Positions 1 through 5,917 of a DNA stretch of 5,917 bases are shown here, in pieces. Positions within the stretch are counted from its first letter, which is position 1, and each line of letters begins with the position of its first letter. The notes beneath the pieces are model-generated. The model saw only the letters and a list, made by a program, of their open reading frames with translations. It was not told the DNA's origin and ran no database searches. Both the position numbers and the translations under genes were made by a program. The stretch comes from Acinetobacter sp. (GTDB taxonomy: Bacteria; Pseudomonadota; Gammaproteobacteria; Pseudomonadales; Moraxellaceae): contig JASLIY010000220.1 of assembly GCA_030152675.1 (NCBI GenBank), positions 1 through 5,917 of the forward strand, in the 5' to 3' direction.

Positions 1-532
1 CGAGAAAGATCATTAAATGTAATAAAACCCGTTTTGGATCTACATCTAAGCCCCTCAGTTTATAGCCGATGGCGAGGCCTAAGTCGGTGAGTACACCGGA
101 TAAATGCGTGGTGCGGAGAATGGCGCCTTTATAGTGGCTGACCATGGCATTTTGCACCCCCATCGCAGCAGATGCCCAAAGCAAGGCATAACGTGGGTAG
201 TCGGGGACAAAATACCAGCATAAGACGATGAAGATACTCATCAGACTCAGCGGCAGACCGTAACGCTGGTTGAGTTGGAAGTGACTATTGCCAAGAATAA
301 AACCACTATAACTCGAACCCAACACAAAACTTAATACGATCAGAAATAAAAACAGCACCTGTTGGTATTGCAAATGAACCACGGCATCAGCAAGTAAGCT
401 GACGTTTCCGGTCATATGCGACACCGACTGGTGCAGTAAGCTAAACAGCCCCAATACATTGATCATGCCTGCATTCAAGGCCAACATAAATGCAGCAACA
501 TGAATCCAAAGGGGTAAACGTTGTATTGGCAT
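1..532 (-). CDS. DUF1275 (YoaK) family membrane protein, 3' end cut by window edge
   Basis: The reverse strand reads cleanly for 177 codons from an ATG at 532 to the window edge, with no stop, so the C-terminus lies outside. Hydrophobic segments are visible at about residues 8-33, 57-81, 93-109 and 113-130. Two stretches are typical of the DUF1275/YoaK family: SVSHMTGN (residues 36-43) and a segment at about 124-152 containing GVQNAM, THLSG and DLG. Family members are usually a little over 200 residues, so most of the protein is here. It should be an inner-membrane protein; the family has no firmly established biochemical role and I assign none. It starts 35 bases after the sstT stop on the same strand, with no terminator-like hairpin between, so co-transcription with sstT is plausible. 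The ribosome site is weak: only AGATAGAG, very close to the ATG. Confidence 0.88.
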   Translation of the reverse strand, partial: MPIQRLPLWIHVAAFMLALNAGMINVLGLFSLLHQSVSHMTGNVSLLADAVVHLQYQQVLFLFLIVLSFVLGSSYSGFILGNSHFQLNQRYGLPLSLMSIFIVLCWYFVPDYPRYALLWASAAMGVQNAMVSHYKGAILRTTHLSGVLTDLGLAIGYKLRGLDVDPKRVLLHLMIFL

Positions 533-567
533 AACTCTATCTAAAAAAAACCTACTTATTCAGTATA

Positions 568-1764
568 TTACTTTTTAGACAAGGATACAGCAGCTGTGAA
601 TAAAACATCCGTAGAGGAGTTTAATGCCGTTTCAGCTGAATCCTGAATCACACCAATCACCATACCAATGGCAACCACTTGCATGGCAATCTCCGTCGGG
701 ATCATAAACAGTCCACAGGCGACAGGGATCAGCAATAATGAACCGCCAGCAACACCCGAAGCACCACATGCTGTAACCACTGAAACAATGGACAGGATAA
801 TCATGGTCGGCAAACTAACTTGTATGCCCAAGGTGCTGACCGCAGCAAGGGTCAGAATGGTAATCGTCACAGCAGCACCAGCCATATTAATGGTGGCACC
901 GAGGGGAATGGTCACGCCCGCGATGGTTTCATTGACGCCTAAACGTTTGGCCAAGTCCAAGTTCACCGGAATATTTGCAGCAGAGCTACGGGTAAAGAAC
1001 GCGGTAATCCCACTTTCTTTTAGACAGGTGATCACCAGTGGATATGGGTTTTGACGCATAACAATCGCGACTAAAATCGGGTTCACCACCAGCGCAACAA
1101 AGAGCATGGTGCCGACTAAGACCAAGATCAGATGTGCATATTTACCCAAGGTTTCTAAACCAGCTTGTGCAAATGTGACCACCACTAAACCAAAGATCCC
1201 GATCGGGGCAAGGTTAATCACGATTTTAATAATATAGTTAATCGCATCTGAAAAATCAGAAATCACTTGCTTGGTTGTATCCGCGCTATGACGTAATGCA
1301 ATCCCTAAACCGACTGCCCAAGCCAAGATACCAATAAAGTTCGCTTCGCTAATCGCTGTCACTGGATTGGAGACAAAGCTGAGCAATAGATTTTTTAATA
1401 TTTCTGTGACATGGCTTGGTGCTTGAAGATTGGTATCTGGAGCGACACTTAAAATCAAACTACTCGGGAATAATAAACTGGCTGCAACCGCACTTAATGA
1501 GGCAAATAACATACCTACGCCATATAAGGCTAAAATAGGTTTGAGATTTTTGGCTTCTTGGCTGACTTTAAAGTTTGCAATAGAAGAAACAACTAAAATA
1601 AAGACCAAGATCGGTGCAACGGATTTAAGTGCTTTAATAAATAAATCACCCAATAAACTGACATAAGGCGCAGCTTGGGGAAAGGAATAGGCGACAGCCG
1701 CACCAATAATAATGGCAAGGAGAATACGGGTCACGAGACTAAGATGTGTCAGGGCTGAGAACAT
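568..1764 (-). CDS. sstT: Serine/threonine:Na+ symporter SstT
   Basis: SstT imports serine and threonine with sodium across the inner membrane; it belongs to the dicarboxylate/amino acid:cation symporter (DAACS) family. From the ATG at 1764 it is 398 residues, close to the family's length of about 400-415. Hallmarks visible in this numbering: the serine-rich hairpin [11 protein letters not shown] (258-268), NMAGAAVT (293-300, the NMDGT-like motif of the unwound helix), the second hairpin from [10 protein letters not shown] to SLLLIP (332-347), and the last-helix motif [13 protein letters not shown] (375-387). Hydrophobic helices fill most of the rest. The frame stays open 11 codons further to a TTG at 1797. 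I prefer the ATG because its start ([11 protein letters not shown]) fits the family's N-terminus and because the likely transcript begins only a few bases before the TTG. The DUF1275 gene follows after 35 bases. Confidence 0.95.
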   Translation of the reverse strand: MFSALTHLSLVTRILLAIIIGAAVAYSFPQAAPYVSLLGDLFIKALKSVAPILVFILVVSSIANFKVSQEAKNLKPILALYGVGMLFASLSAVAASLLFPSSLILSVAPDTNLQAPSHVTEILKNLLLSFVSNPVTAISEANFIGILAWAVGLGIALRHSADTTKQVISDFSDAINYIIKIVINLAPIGIFGLVVVTFAQAGLETLGKYAHLILVLVGTMLFVALVVNPILVAIVMRQNPYPLVITCLKESGITAFFTRSSAANIPVNLDLAKRLGVNETIAGVTIPLGATINMAGAAVTITILTLAAVSTLGIQVSLPTMIILSIVSVVTACGASGVAGGSLLLIPVACGLFMIPTEIAMQVVAIGMVIGVIQDSAETALNSSTDVLFTAAVSLSKK

Positions 1765-1809
1765 AATCGAGCCATAAGCCTTATCAGGTAAAAACAAAAA
1801 TAAGCGGCT

Positions 1810-1838
1810 ATTCTATACTTAAATTTTTATTTTGAATA
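1810..1838 (-). promoter_or_regulatory. Candidate sigma-70-type promoter for sstT
   Basis: On the reverse strand a -10-like TAGAAT (1810-1815, inside TATAGAAT) lies 17 bases downstream of a poor -35-like TATTCA (1833-1838) in an A/T-rich stretch. Transcription would begin near 1803, about 40 bases before the preferred sstT ATG. This leaves almost no leader for the alternative TTG start at 1797. The -35 matches consensus at only three positions, so the call is tentative. Confidence 0.35.
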
Positions 1839-1860
1839 AACAATTTCCATAGAGTTCCTA

Positions 1861-1893
1861 AACGGCTTAAAAACAATAAATTTTTAAGCCGTT
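1861..1893. repeat. Perfect 13-bp inverted repeat, 7-base loop
   Basis: The left arm AACGGCTTAAAAA (1861-1873) and right arm TTTTTAAGCCGTT (1881-1893) are exact reverse complements around the loop CAATAAA. The G/C pairs are at the base of the stem and the A/T pairs next to the loop, and no T-run follows on either strand. It therefore does not look like an ordinary intrinsic terminator. It lies just upstream of the candidate sstT promoter. It could be an operator, a cruciform or part of a structured RNA; the function is unknown. Confidence 0.75.
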
Positions 1894-1923
1894 AAATCGG
1901 ATAAAGCACATTTATTCACCAAA

Positions 1924-1946
1924 ACACTGCACGATCAATGCAGTGT
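1924..1946 (-). terminator. Possible weak intrinsic terminator of the SulP gene
   Basis: Arms ACACTGCA (1924-1931) and TGCAGTGT (1939-1946) pair perfectly across a 7-base loop. Read on the minus strand, the stem ends in a T-run of four (its final T plus TTT at 1921-1923) and then GG. An 8-bp stem with a short T-run is a marginal terminator. Its position about 165 bases after the SulP stop and before the sstT promoter makes termination plausible but unproven. Confidence 0.4.
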
Positions 1947-1975
1947 GAGTAGACAAAGCAATATCTAAATCATTC

Positions 1976-1995
1976 ATGCTGAATCCATTCAGCAT
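1976..1995. repeat. Perfect 9-bp inverted repeat with 2-base centre
   Basis: ATGCTGAAT (1976-1984) and ATTCAGCAT (1987-1995) are exact reverse complements separated by CC. As RNA it would form a stem of about seven pairs with a six-base loop. As DNA, the near-continuous 20-base dyad is the size of a dimeric regulator site. A T-run at 2003-2007 follows on the plus strand, but no plus-strand gene is present there to terminate. Confidence 0.65.
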
Positions 1996-2111
1996 CACTG
2001 TGTTTTTCTCTAGCACTCATCCTACAAGCCAATTCTACCTAGTACAAGATCGAGTTCAATAATATCTCGGAGAATATCCAGCCAATCTATTTTTTAATCT
2101 GAGGGCATTGA

Positions 2112-3881
2112 TCACGCTCGATTTTCTCCATTGTCTACCTCACAGTTCACCGCTTCTGACGCATGTTGTAAAGCCGCCACAGCCTGATAATGGGTGAGGA
2201 AGATTTGACCACTGAGCGACTGCATCAAATGTGACTGCTGTAGCTTGTCCATGACCGGACCTTTGACCTCGGAGAAGTGCAATTGAATATCTAATTTTCT
2301 CAGTTCAGTATTTATTTCCTCAAGCGTTTCCAAAGCACTTAAATCAATATTACTGACACTAGAGCAATTCAATATCACATGCTTCAGCAGTGCATGAGAA
2401 CTGACTTGTTGAATAATAAATTCTTTCAAGGTGGAAATATTAAAAAAGTTGAGGCTTTCATCCACTCGGATTGAGATCAGCTCAGGATGGGTGAGCACCT
2501 GATGACGTTTGATGTTTCTAAAATGCTCTGTGCCTTGTACCAAACCCATAACTGCAATATGCGGTCGACTAATTCGCCACAACAATAAGAAGAAAGTGGA
2601 GACGATCCCCAAGATCAGACCCGTTGAAATATCAATAAACAACACGGCGAAAAAGGTAATCCACATCGCGATGCCATCGGCTTTGGAATAGCGCCAAGTC
2701 TCAATAAACGGTTTAATATCGACCAATTTCCAAATCGACACCATAATCGTCGCGGCCAAAATCGCCAAGGGTAATTCTTTAAAGAGCCCCGTAAAATATA
2801 GACTGACGATGACGATAAATATCGAGGAGATTACCCCTGATAGCGGTGTTCTGGCGCCAGCATCTGCGTTGACCACGGTACGCGATAAACTACCGGTCAC
2901 GGGGAAAGAGGCTGTAAGACCCGCACTTATATTGGCGAGACCCAATGCCACCAGCTCTTGGTTACTGTTTAATTCACTGCGGTTCTGAAATGCAGTAGCT
3001 TGGGCAATCGAAATCGACTCAACAAAACTCACCATGGCAATCATTCCAGCCCCCGGCAACAGCATCAACAGCAAATCCCAAGACCAATACGGCATATTTA
3101 ATGGTGGGAAACCCGAAGGAATCTCGCCCACTGTTTGTATTCCATACGCCGCCAAGTGAAAATAATGCATGACCACCAGGGCAATACAGATAATCAATAA
3201 GGGCAGGACTTTGATCATGAGTAAGCGAAATTTCTGTGGCAGAATTTTCGCGATCCATTGGGTTTTAAACAGCTTGGGCGAAAAAGCTAAAAATATAATC
3301 GCAACCAGCCCCAGCAATAAGGTGGGAAGATGAATCTCTCGAAAGTGCTGTGACAAACTGATGAAGAAATTGGTGAGATTATCAATCTGCAATGGAATAT
3401 TAAATAACAGCTTTAACTGGCTGAGGGCGATTAACACTGCTGAAGCGATAATAAAACTCTTGATCACCGGATGGCTGATCATTCGAATCAGAAAGCCAAA
3501 TCTAAACACCCCGAACAATAAAGAAATGACCCCGACCAAGACCGCGAGTAAGCAAGCGGCTTGAATATATTCACTACTGCCGACCTCAAACAAAGGATTC
3601 AGCGTGGCAAAGGTCATCATCGAGATCAAGGCCACAGGCCCAATCGATAAAGTCGGACTACCACCGATCATGGCATAGATAATCATCGGCAATACACTGG
3701 CATATAAACCAGTAATCGGCGGTAAACCCGCGACGATGGCATAGGCCATGCCTTGCGGTACCAACAACGCAATGACGATTAAGGCCGAGAGTAAATCTGC
3801 TTTAAATGTTGAATATTGATAACTTTTCAACCAACGCCATGCCGGGAAAATCCGTGCAAGGCGCGCTTTGTCAGAGCACAT
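2112..3881 (-). CDS. SulP (SLC26-type) anion transporter with C-terminal STAS domain
   Basis: A 589-residue inner-membrane anion transporter with the full SulP architecture. The membrane domain spans roughly residues 25-435. It carries the family signature PQGMAYA (42-48) followed by GLPPITGLYAS (52-62), the helix segment FVESISIAQ (286-294), and the conserved FPVTGSLSRTVVNADAGARTP stretch starting at 326. A cytoplasmic STAS domain follows at about 467-575, with the typical NIDLSALETL motif (511-520). Family members move sulfate, bicarbonate, chloride or organic anions such as C4-dicarboxylates (E. coli DauA), so the substrate cannot be read from this sequence. The ATG at 3881 places the usual short cytoplasmic N-terminus (FPAWRWL) before the first helix; the ribosome site before it is weak. 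The gene is divergent from mdlC, with 246 bases between the starts, and nothing suggests truncation. Confidence 0.93.
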   Translation of the reverse strand: MCSDKARLARIFPAWRWLKSYQYSTFKADLLSALIVIALLVPQGMAYAIVAGLPPITGLYASVLPMIIYAMIGGSPTLSIGPVALISMMTFATLNPLFEVGSSEYIQAACLLAVLVGVISLLFGVFRFGFLIRMISHPVIKSFIIASAVLIALSQLKLLFNIPLQIDNLTNFFISLSQHFREIHLPTLLLGLVAIIFLAFSPKLFKTQWIAKILPQKFRLLMIKVLPLLIICIALVVMHYFHLAAYGIQTVGEIPSGFPPLNMPYWSWDLLLMLLPGAGMIAMVSFVESISIAQATAFQNRSELNSNQELVALGLANISAGLTASFPVTGSLSRTVVNADAGARTPLSGVISSIFIVIVSLYFTGLFKELPLAILAATIMVSIWKLVDIKPFIETWRYSKADGIAMWITFFAVLFIDISTGLILGIVSTFFLLLWRISRPHIAVMGLVQGTEHFRNIKRHQVLTHPELISIRVDESLNFFNISTLKEFIIQQVSSHALLKHVILNCSSVSNIDLSALETLEEINTELRKLDIQLHFSEVKGPVMDKLQQSHLMQSLSGQIFLTHYQAVAALQHASEAVNCEVDNGENRA

Positions 3882-3910
3882 ATATTTTCGCTTATCACAT
3901 TTTGATATTT

Positions 3911-3939
3911 ATTATGCACAAAAAACGATATAAAGTCAG
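3911..3939 (-). promoter_or_regulatory. Candidate sigma-70-type promoter for the SulP gene
   Basis: On the reverse strand, CTGACT (3934-3939, four matches to TTGACA) and CATAAT (3911-3916, five matches to TATAAT) are exactly 17 bases apart. The predicted transcript start near 3904 gives a leader of about 23 bases before the ATG at 3881. Spacing and location are good; this is a consensus match by eye only. Confidence 0.55.
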
Positions 3940-4048
3940 CGTCGATTTTTCAGCCACGGATTTTATCCAACATCTTGCCACTTTTTGAGTTCAGATTAGG
4001 GCGGGGCTGTTACCTCACAAATGAGCTTATGCATCCGGTCGATAAAGC

Positions 4049-4060
4049 ATCATTGATGAT
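4049..4060. promoter_or_regulatory. Small palindrome upstream of the mdlC promoter, possible operator
   Basis: ATCAT (4049-4053) and ATGAT (4056-4060) form a perfect dyad around TG, ending six bases before the candidate -35 of mdlC. That is where an activator of a catabolic gene would typically bind. The half-sites are short and A/T-rich, so chance is a real alternative. No regulator gene is in the window. Confidence 0.3.
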
Positions 4061-4066
4061 ATTCAT

Positions 4067-4095
4067 TTGAAGCGCTGCTATATAAAAAATATGAT
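4067..4095 (+). promoter_or_regulatory. Candidate sigma-70-type promoter for mdlC
   Basis: TTGAAG (4067-4072, four matches to the -35 consensus) and TATGAT (4090-4095, five matches to the -10 consensus) are 17 bases apart. Transcription would start near 4102, giving a leader of about 26 bases that contains the ribosome site at 4116-4121. A TATATAAAA run at 4079-4087 is a second possible -10, but it has no well-placed -35. Confidence 0.55.
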
Positions 4096-4115
4096 GAGAA
4101 TAAGCCAACACAATA

Positions 4116-4121
4116 TAAGGA
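4116..4121 (+). promoter_or_regulatory. Ribosome binding site fixing the GTG start of mdlC
   Basis: TAAGGA lies six bases before the GTG at 4128. This is good Shine-Dalgarno spacing and supports GTG as the start. The resulting N-terminus (MKTVHDYTYALL) also lines up with the known benzoylformate decarboxylase N-terminus so that catalytic residue numbers coincide. Confidence 0.75.
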
Positions 4122-4127
4122 TTTATT

Positions 4128-5711
4128 GTGAAAACAGTGCACGACTATACCTATGCGTTATTAAGACATAATAAAATCAACATTATTTTTGGCAATCCAG
4201 GATCCAACGAACTGCCATTTTTAAAAAATTTCCCGAGCGACTTTCGATATATCTTGGCCTTACATGAAGGGGCAGCCCTGAGCATGGCCGATGGTTATGC
4301 CCAAGCACTCGGCAAAACAGCTTTTGTGAATTTACATTCTGCTGCTGGTACAGGCAATGCCATGGGGGCATTGAGCAATAGCTATCAATCACGTACTCCT
4401 ATTGTCATTACATCAGGGCAACAAACACGGCACATGATGGGCGTCGAAGCCTTGCTCACCAATGTCAATGCCACACAACTTCCGATGCCCTTGGTCAAAT
4501 GGAGTTATGAACCCGCCAGTGCCAGTGATGTGCCACATGCCATTTCTCGGGCGATTCATTATGCCCATGCCGAGCCTGCAGGACCGGTCTATCTCTCGAT
4601 TCCCTATAGTGATTGGGATGTGGAAGTTGATGAACAAAACCAACATTTATTGGGGCGTGCCGTGATCAGTCGTGCCTGTTTAAGTGAAAGTGATCTGGAT
4701 TGGATTTGTGATCAAATTCAACAAGCTGAACGGGTGGCTGTGATTGTGGGTGCGGATGTAGATCGTAACAATGCCGTCGCTGAGGCTGTTAGATTTGCCG
4801 AACAATTAAATGTAGCAGTGTGGGGCGCGCCATCCCCATCGCGTTGTCCATTTCCCAATCGACATGCATTTTTTCAGGGATTTCTGCCAGCCAGCATTGC
4901 TGCAATTAGCAGTATATTTGCGGCTTATGATTTACTTTTGGTCTTTGGTGCAGCCGTATTTCGTTATCACCAATATGAACCTGGTGCCTATCTAACAACA
5001 GGTACACGCCTGATTTCATTACACAGTGATGCCTATGAGGCCGCACGTGCGCCGATGGGACGTAGCTTTGTCACAGATTTAAAAGATGCGCTCAGTCGGC
5101 TTTCTGAACAGATTGAACCCAAGCTTTCTCAACTGCCCAAACCCAAAGCGCTTATTGCAGCGGCCGAATCTACAGCGGATTTTATTCGACCTGAACGGCT
5201 CTTTGACTTGATTGATCATTTGGCGCCTCAAAATGTGGTGTATATCAATGAGGCAACCTCAACCAATTCGATCTTGTGGGAACGGCTGAGTTTAAACGGA
5301 CAGGGCAGTTATTATTTTGCCGCTGCAGGGGGCTTGGGTTTTGCTATGCCTGCGGCGATTGGCATTCAACTGGCCTTGCCGCATAAACGTGTGGTTGCCA
5401 TTATCGGAGATGGTTCGGCAAATTATACGATCTCTGCATTATGGACTGCGGCGCAATATCGAATCCCTGTGATTTTTATTATTCTTAAAAATGGCAGTTA
5501 TGGCGCACTGCAATGGTTTGCCGGTGTTTTAAAAGCTGAGGATGTTCCGGGGATCGAGATCCCCAATATTGACTTTGTTCAGTTGGCACAAGGTTATGGG
5601 GTTGAAGCCCACCATCCCCAATCAGATGCGGAATTTATAGAAATCTTTAATCATGCGCTTGATTCAAGCACACCAACCTTAATCGAGGTCAGTACAGTCG
5701 AGGGCTTTTGA
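4128..5711 (+). CDS. mdlC: Benzoylformate decarboxylase (ThDP-dependent)
   Basis: This enzyme decarboxylates benzoylformate (phenylglyoxylate) to benzaldehyde and CO2 using thiamin diphosphate and Mg2+, the central step of mandelate catabolism, in the cytoplasm. It is 527 residues against 528 for Pseudomonas putida MdlC. The residues known to be important there occur at the same numbers here: Ser26 in NPGSNELP, Glu28, cofactor-activating Glu47, His70 in NLHSAAGTG, His281 in FRYHQYEPG, Thr377, and Ala460/Leu461/Phe464 of the substrate pocket. The ThDP/Mg2+ motif starts at GDGS (427-430) and continues to NGSYGA (455-460). The three-domain order (Pyr, middle, PP) is intact. The GTG start is supported by TAAGGA six bases upstream. 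It is divergent from the SulP gene and convergent with an AAHS-like transporter. The other mandelate-route enzymes are not in the window. Confidence 0.95.
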   Translation: MKTVHDYTYALLRHNKINIIFGNPGSNELPFLKNFPSDFRYILALHEGAALSMADGYAQALGKTAFVNLHSAAGTGNAMGALSNSYQSRTPIVITSGQQTRHMMGVEALLTNVNATQLPMPLVKWSYEPASASDVPHAISRAIHYAHAEPAGPVYLSIPYSDWDVEVDEQNQHLLGRAVISRACLSESDLDWICDQIQQAERVAVIVGADVDRNNAVAEAVRFAEQLNVAVWGAPSPSRCPFPNRHAFFQGFLPASIAAISSIFAAYDLLLVFGAAVFRYHQYEPGAYLTTGTRLISLHSDAYEAARAPMGRSFVTDLKDALSRLSEQIEPKLSQLPKPKALIAAAESTADFIRPERLFDLIDHLAPQNVVYINEATSTNSILWERLSLNGQGSYYFAAAGGLGFAMPAAIGIQLALPHKRVVAIIGDGSANYTISALWTAAQYRIPVIFIILKNGSYGALQWFAGVLKAEDVPGIEIPNIDFVQLAQGYGVEAHHPQSDAEFIEIFNHALDSSTPTLIEVSTVEGF

Positions 5712-5728
5712 GCGCTTTCGACTGTACT
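5691..5728 (+). terminator. Hairpin at the end of mdlC, probable terminator
   Basis: Arms AGTACAGTCGA (5691-5701) and TCGACTGTACT (5718-5728) are perfect 11-bp complements, with up to four further pairs (two of them G-U) extending inward. The left arm is inside the last mdlC codons and the stop codon lies in the loop. On the plus strand the stem is followed only by TTAACCC, a short T-run, so the terminator may be weak. On the minus strand no T-run follows. Confidence 0.55.
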
Positions 5729-5734
5729 TTAACC

Positions 5735-5758
5735 CGTATTAACGTATTAACGTATTAA
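5735..5758. repeat. Three tandem copies of CGTATTAA
   Basis: The 8-base unit CGTATTAA occurs three times without mismatch at 5735-5742, 5743-5750 and 5751-5758. The last copy contains the stop codon of the minus-strand MFS gene (TTA at 5755-5757 on the plus strand). Each copy supplies a possible TAA in some frame on the minus strand. It looks like a short slippage-prone microrepeat in the convergent intergenic space. Confidence 0.85.
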
Positions 5759-5917
5759 CTTTTTAATTGGGCACTGCTGGATGATTTATTTTTTGGGATG
5801 AAGAAACTCATCGCCATCGCACCAATCAGTCCCGGTATCGCAAAGACAATAAAGTTGTATTCAAATGGCAATTGCATTGCCAATAAACTGCCGCCGAATA
5901 ACGGGCCTGCGATTGCG
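5755..5917 (-). CDS. MFS transporter C-terminus, probably aromatic acid:H+ symporter (AAHS) type; 5' part outside window
   Basis: The last 53 codons of a minus-strand gene are present, ending in TAA at 5755-5757; its start lies beyond the right edge. The peptide begins AIAGPLFGGSLLAMQLP, with the Gly-rich end of a penultimate MFS helix. A last hydrophobic helix (about residues 22-40 of the fragment) and a polar tail, PKNKSSSSAQLKS, follow. This pattern resembles the C-termini of AAHS transporters such as the BenK/PcaK group, which import benzoate-like acids with protons. The convergent mdlC, 43 bases away, supports a role in taking up mandelate, benzoylformate or benzoate. The substrate is an inference; with only the last helix and a half visible, another MFS subfamily is possible. 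Confidence 0.75.
   Translation of the reverse strand, partial: AIAGPLFGGSLLAMQLPFEYNFIVFAIPGLIGAMAMSFFIPKNKSSSSAQLKS

Larger units (their letters stand above)
1765..2111. other. Intergenic region between the SulP gene and sstT
   Basis: About 350 bases separate the SulP gene stop from the sstT ATG, both on the minus strand. I see no tRNA, no insertion-sequence end and no convincing gene. The stretch holds three perfect inverted repeats (1861-1893, 1924-1946, 1976-1995) and the candidate sstT promoter (1810-1838). A minus-strand open frame of 27 codons (1912-1995; extendable to a GTG at 2016) is present, but it is overlapped by two of the repeats and has no good ribosome site, so I do not call it. 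Confidence 0.6.

Noticed and set aside
668..1054. Open frame of 128 codons on the plus strand inside sstT
   Set aside because: It lies wholly antisense to a well-supported sstT, shows no recognisable domain, and its Met/Thr/Val-rich composition is typical of the complement of membrane-protein codons.
1861..1893. Intrinsic terminator for the SulP gene or for sstT
   Set aside because: The stem has its A/T pairs at the loop and no T-run after it on either strand, so it lacks terminator architecture; recorded as an inverted repeat instead.
1861..1995. CRISPR array or insertion-sequence ends
   Set aside because: The three dyads differ in sequence, are not regularly repeated, and no transposase or target-site duplication is seen.
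3806..3988. Plus-strand open frame of 60 codons spanning the SulP start and the divergent promoter region
   Set aside because: It overlaps the SulP N-terminal codons antisense and runs through the likely SulP promoter; no ribosome site or family resemblance was seen.
4183..4646. Antisense and alternate-frame open stretches inside mdlC
   Set aside because: mdlC is continuous here with all N-terminal active-site motifs, so these are by-products of its codon use.
4128..5711. Other ThDP enzymes (acetolactate synthase, pyruvate or indolepyruvate decarboxylase, oxalyl-CoA decarboxylase)
   Set aside because: Ser26, His70, His281 and the 460-464 pocket residues match benzoylformate decarboxylase at identical positions over the full length, which the other families do not.

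Overview
The window most likely comes from a gamma-proteobacterial chromosome, probably Acinetobacter or a close relative. This rests on the AT-leaning base composition, the AT-rich intergenic regions, an SstT and a SulP protein of gamma-proteobacterial type, and the pairing of an aromatic-acid decarboxylase with an AAHS-type transporter. The genus is an inference from general resemblance, not from a database match.

Layout from left to right. (1) A minus-strand DUF1275/YoaK-family membrane protein is cut by the left edge (1-532). (2) Upstream of it on the same strand lies sstT, a sodium/serine-threonine symporter (568-1764, preferred start). (3) A gap of about 350 bases (1765-2111) holds no convincing gene but contains three perfect inverted repeats and a probable sstT promoter. 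(4) A minus-strand SulP anion transporter with a C-terminal STAS domain follows (2112-3881). (5) A 246-base divergent promoter region (3882-4127) has a candidate promoter for each flanking gene. (6) mdlC, benzoylformate decarboxylase, is complete on the plus strand with a GTG start (4128-5711). (7) A short convergent junction carries a hairpin and a triple 8-base tandem repeat. (8) The last 53 codons of a minus-strand MFS transporter run off the right edge (5755-5917).

How the genes fit together. MdlC converts benzoylformate to benzaldehyde in the mandelate-to-benzoate route. The MFS tail resembles aromatic acid:H+ symporters, so the right part of the window is probably the edge of a mandelate/benzoylformate catabolic locus continuing beyond the window. 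The left part is a set of inner-membrane genes: an amino-acid symporter, an anion transporter and a DUF1275 protein. They have no evident functional link to mdlC beyond the divergent promoter shared with the SulP gene.

I found no clearly novel system, mobile element, CRISPR array, tRNA or rRNA. The points most worth checking are the cluster of inverted repeats between the SulP gene and sstT, the palindrome upstream of the mdlC promoter, the unknown SulP substrate, and the convergent junction after mdlC.
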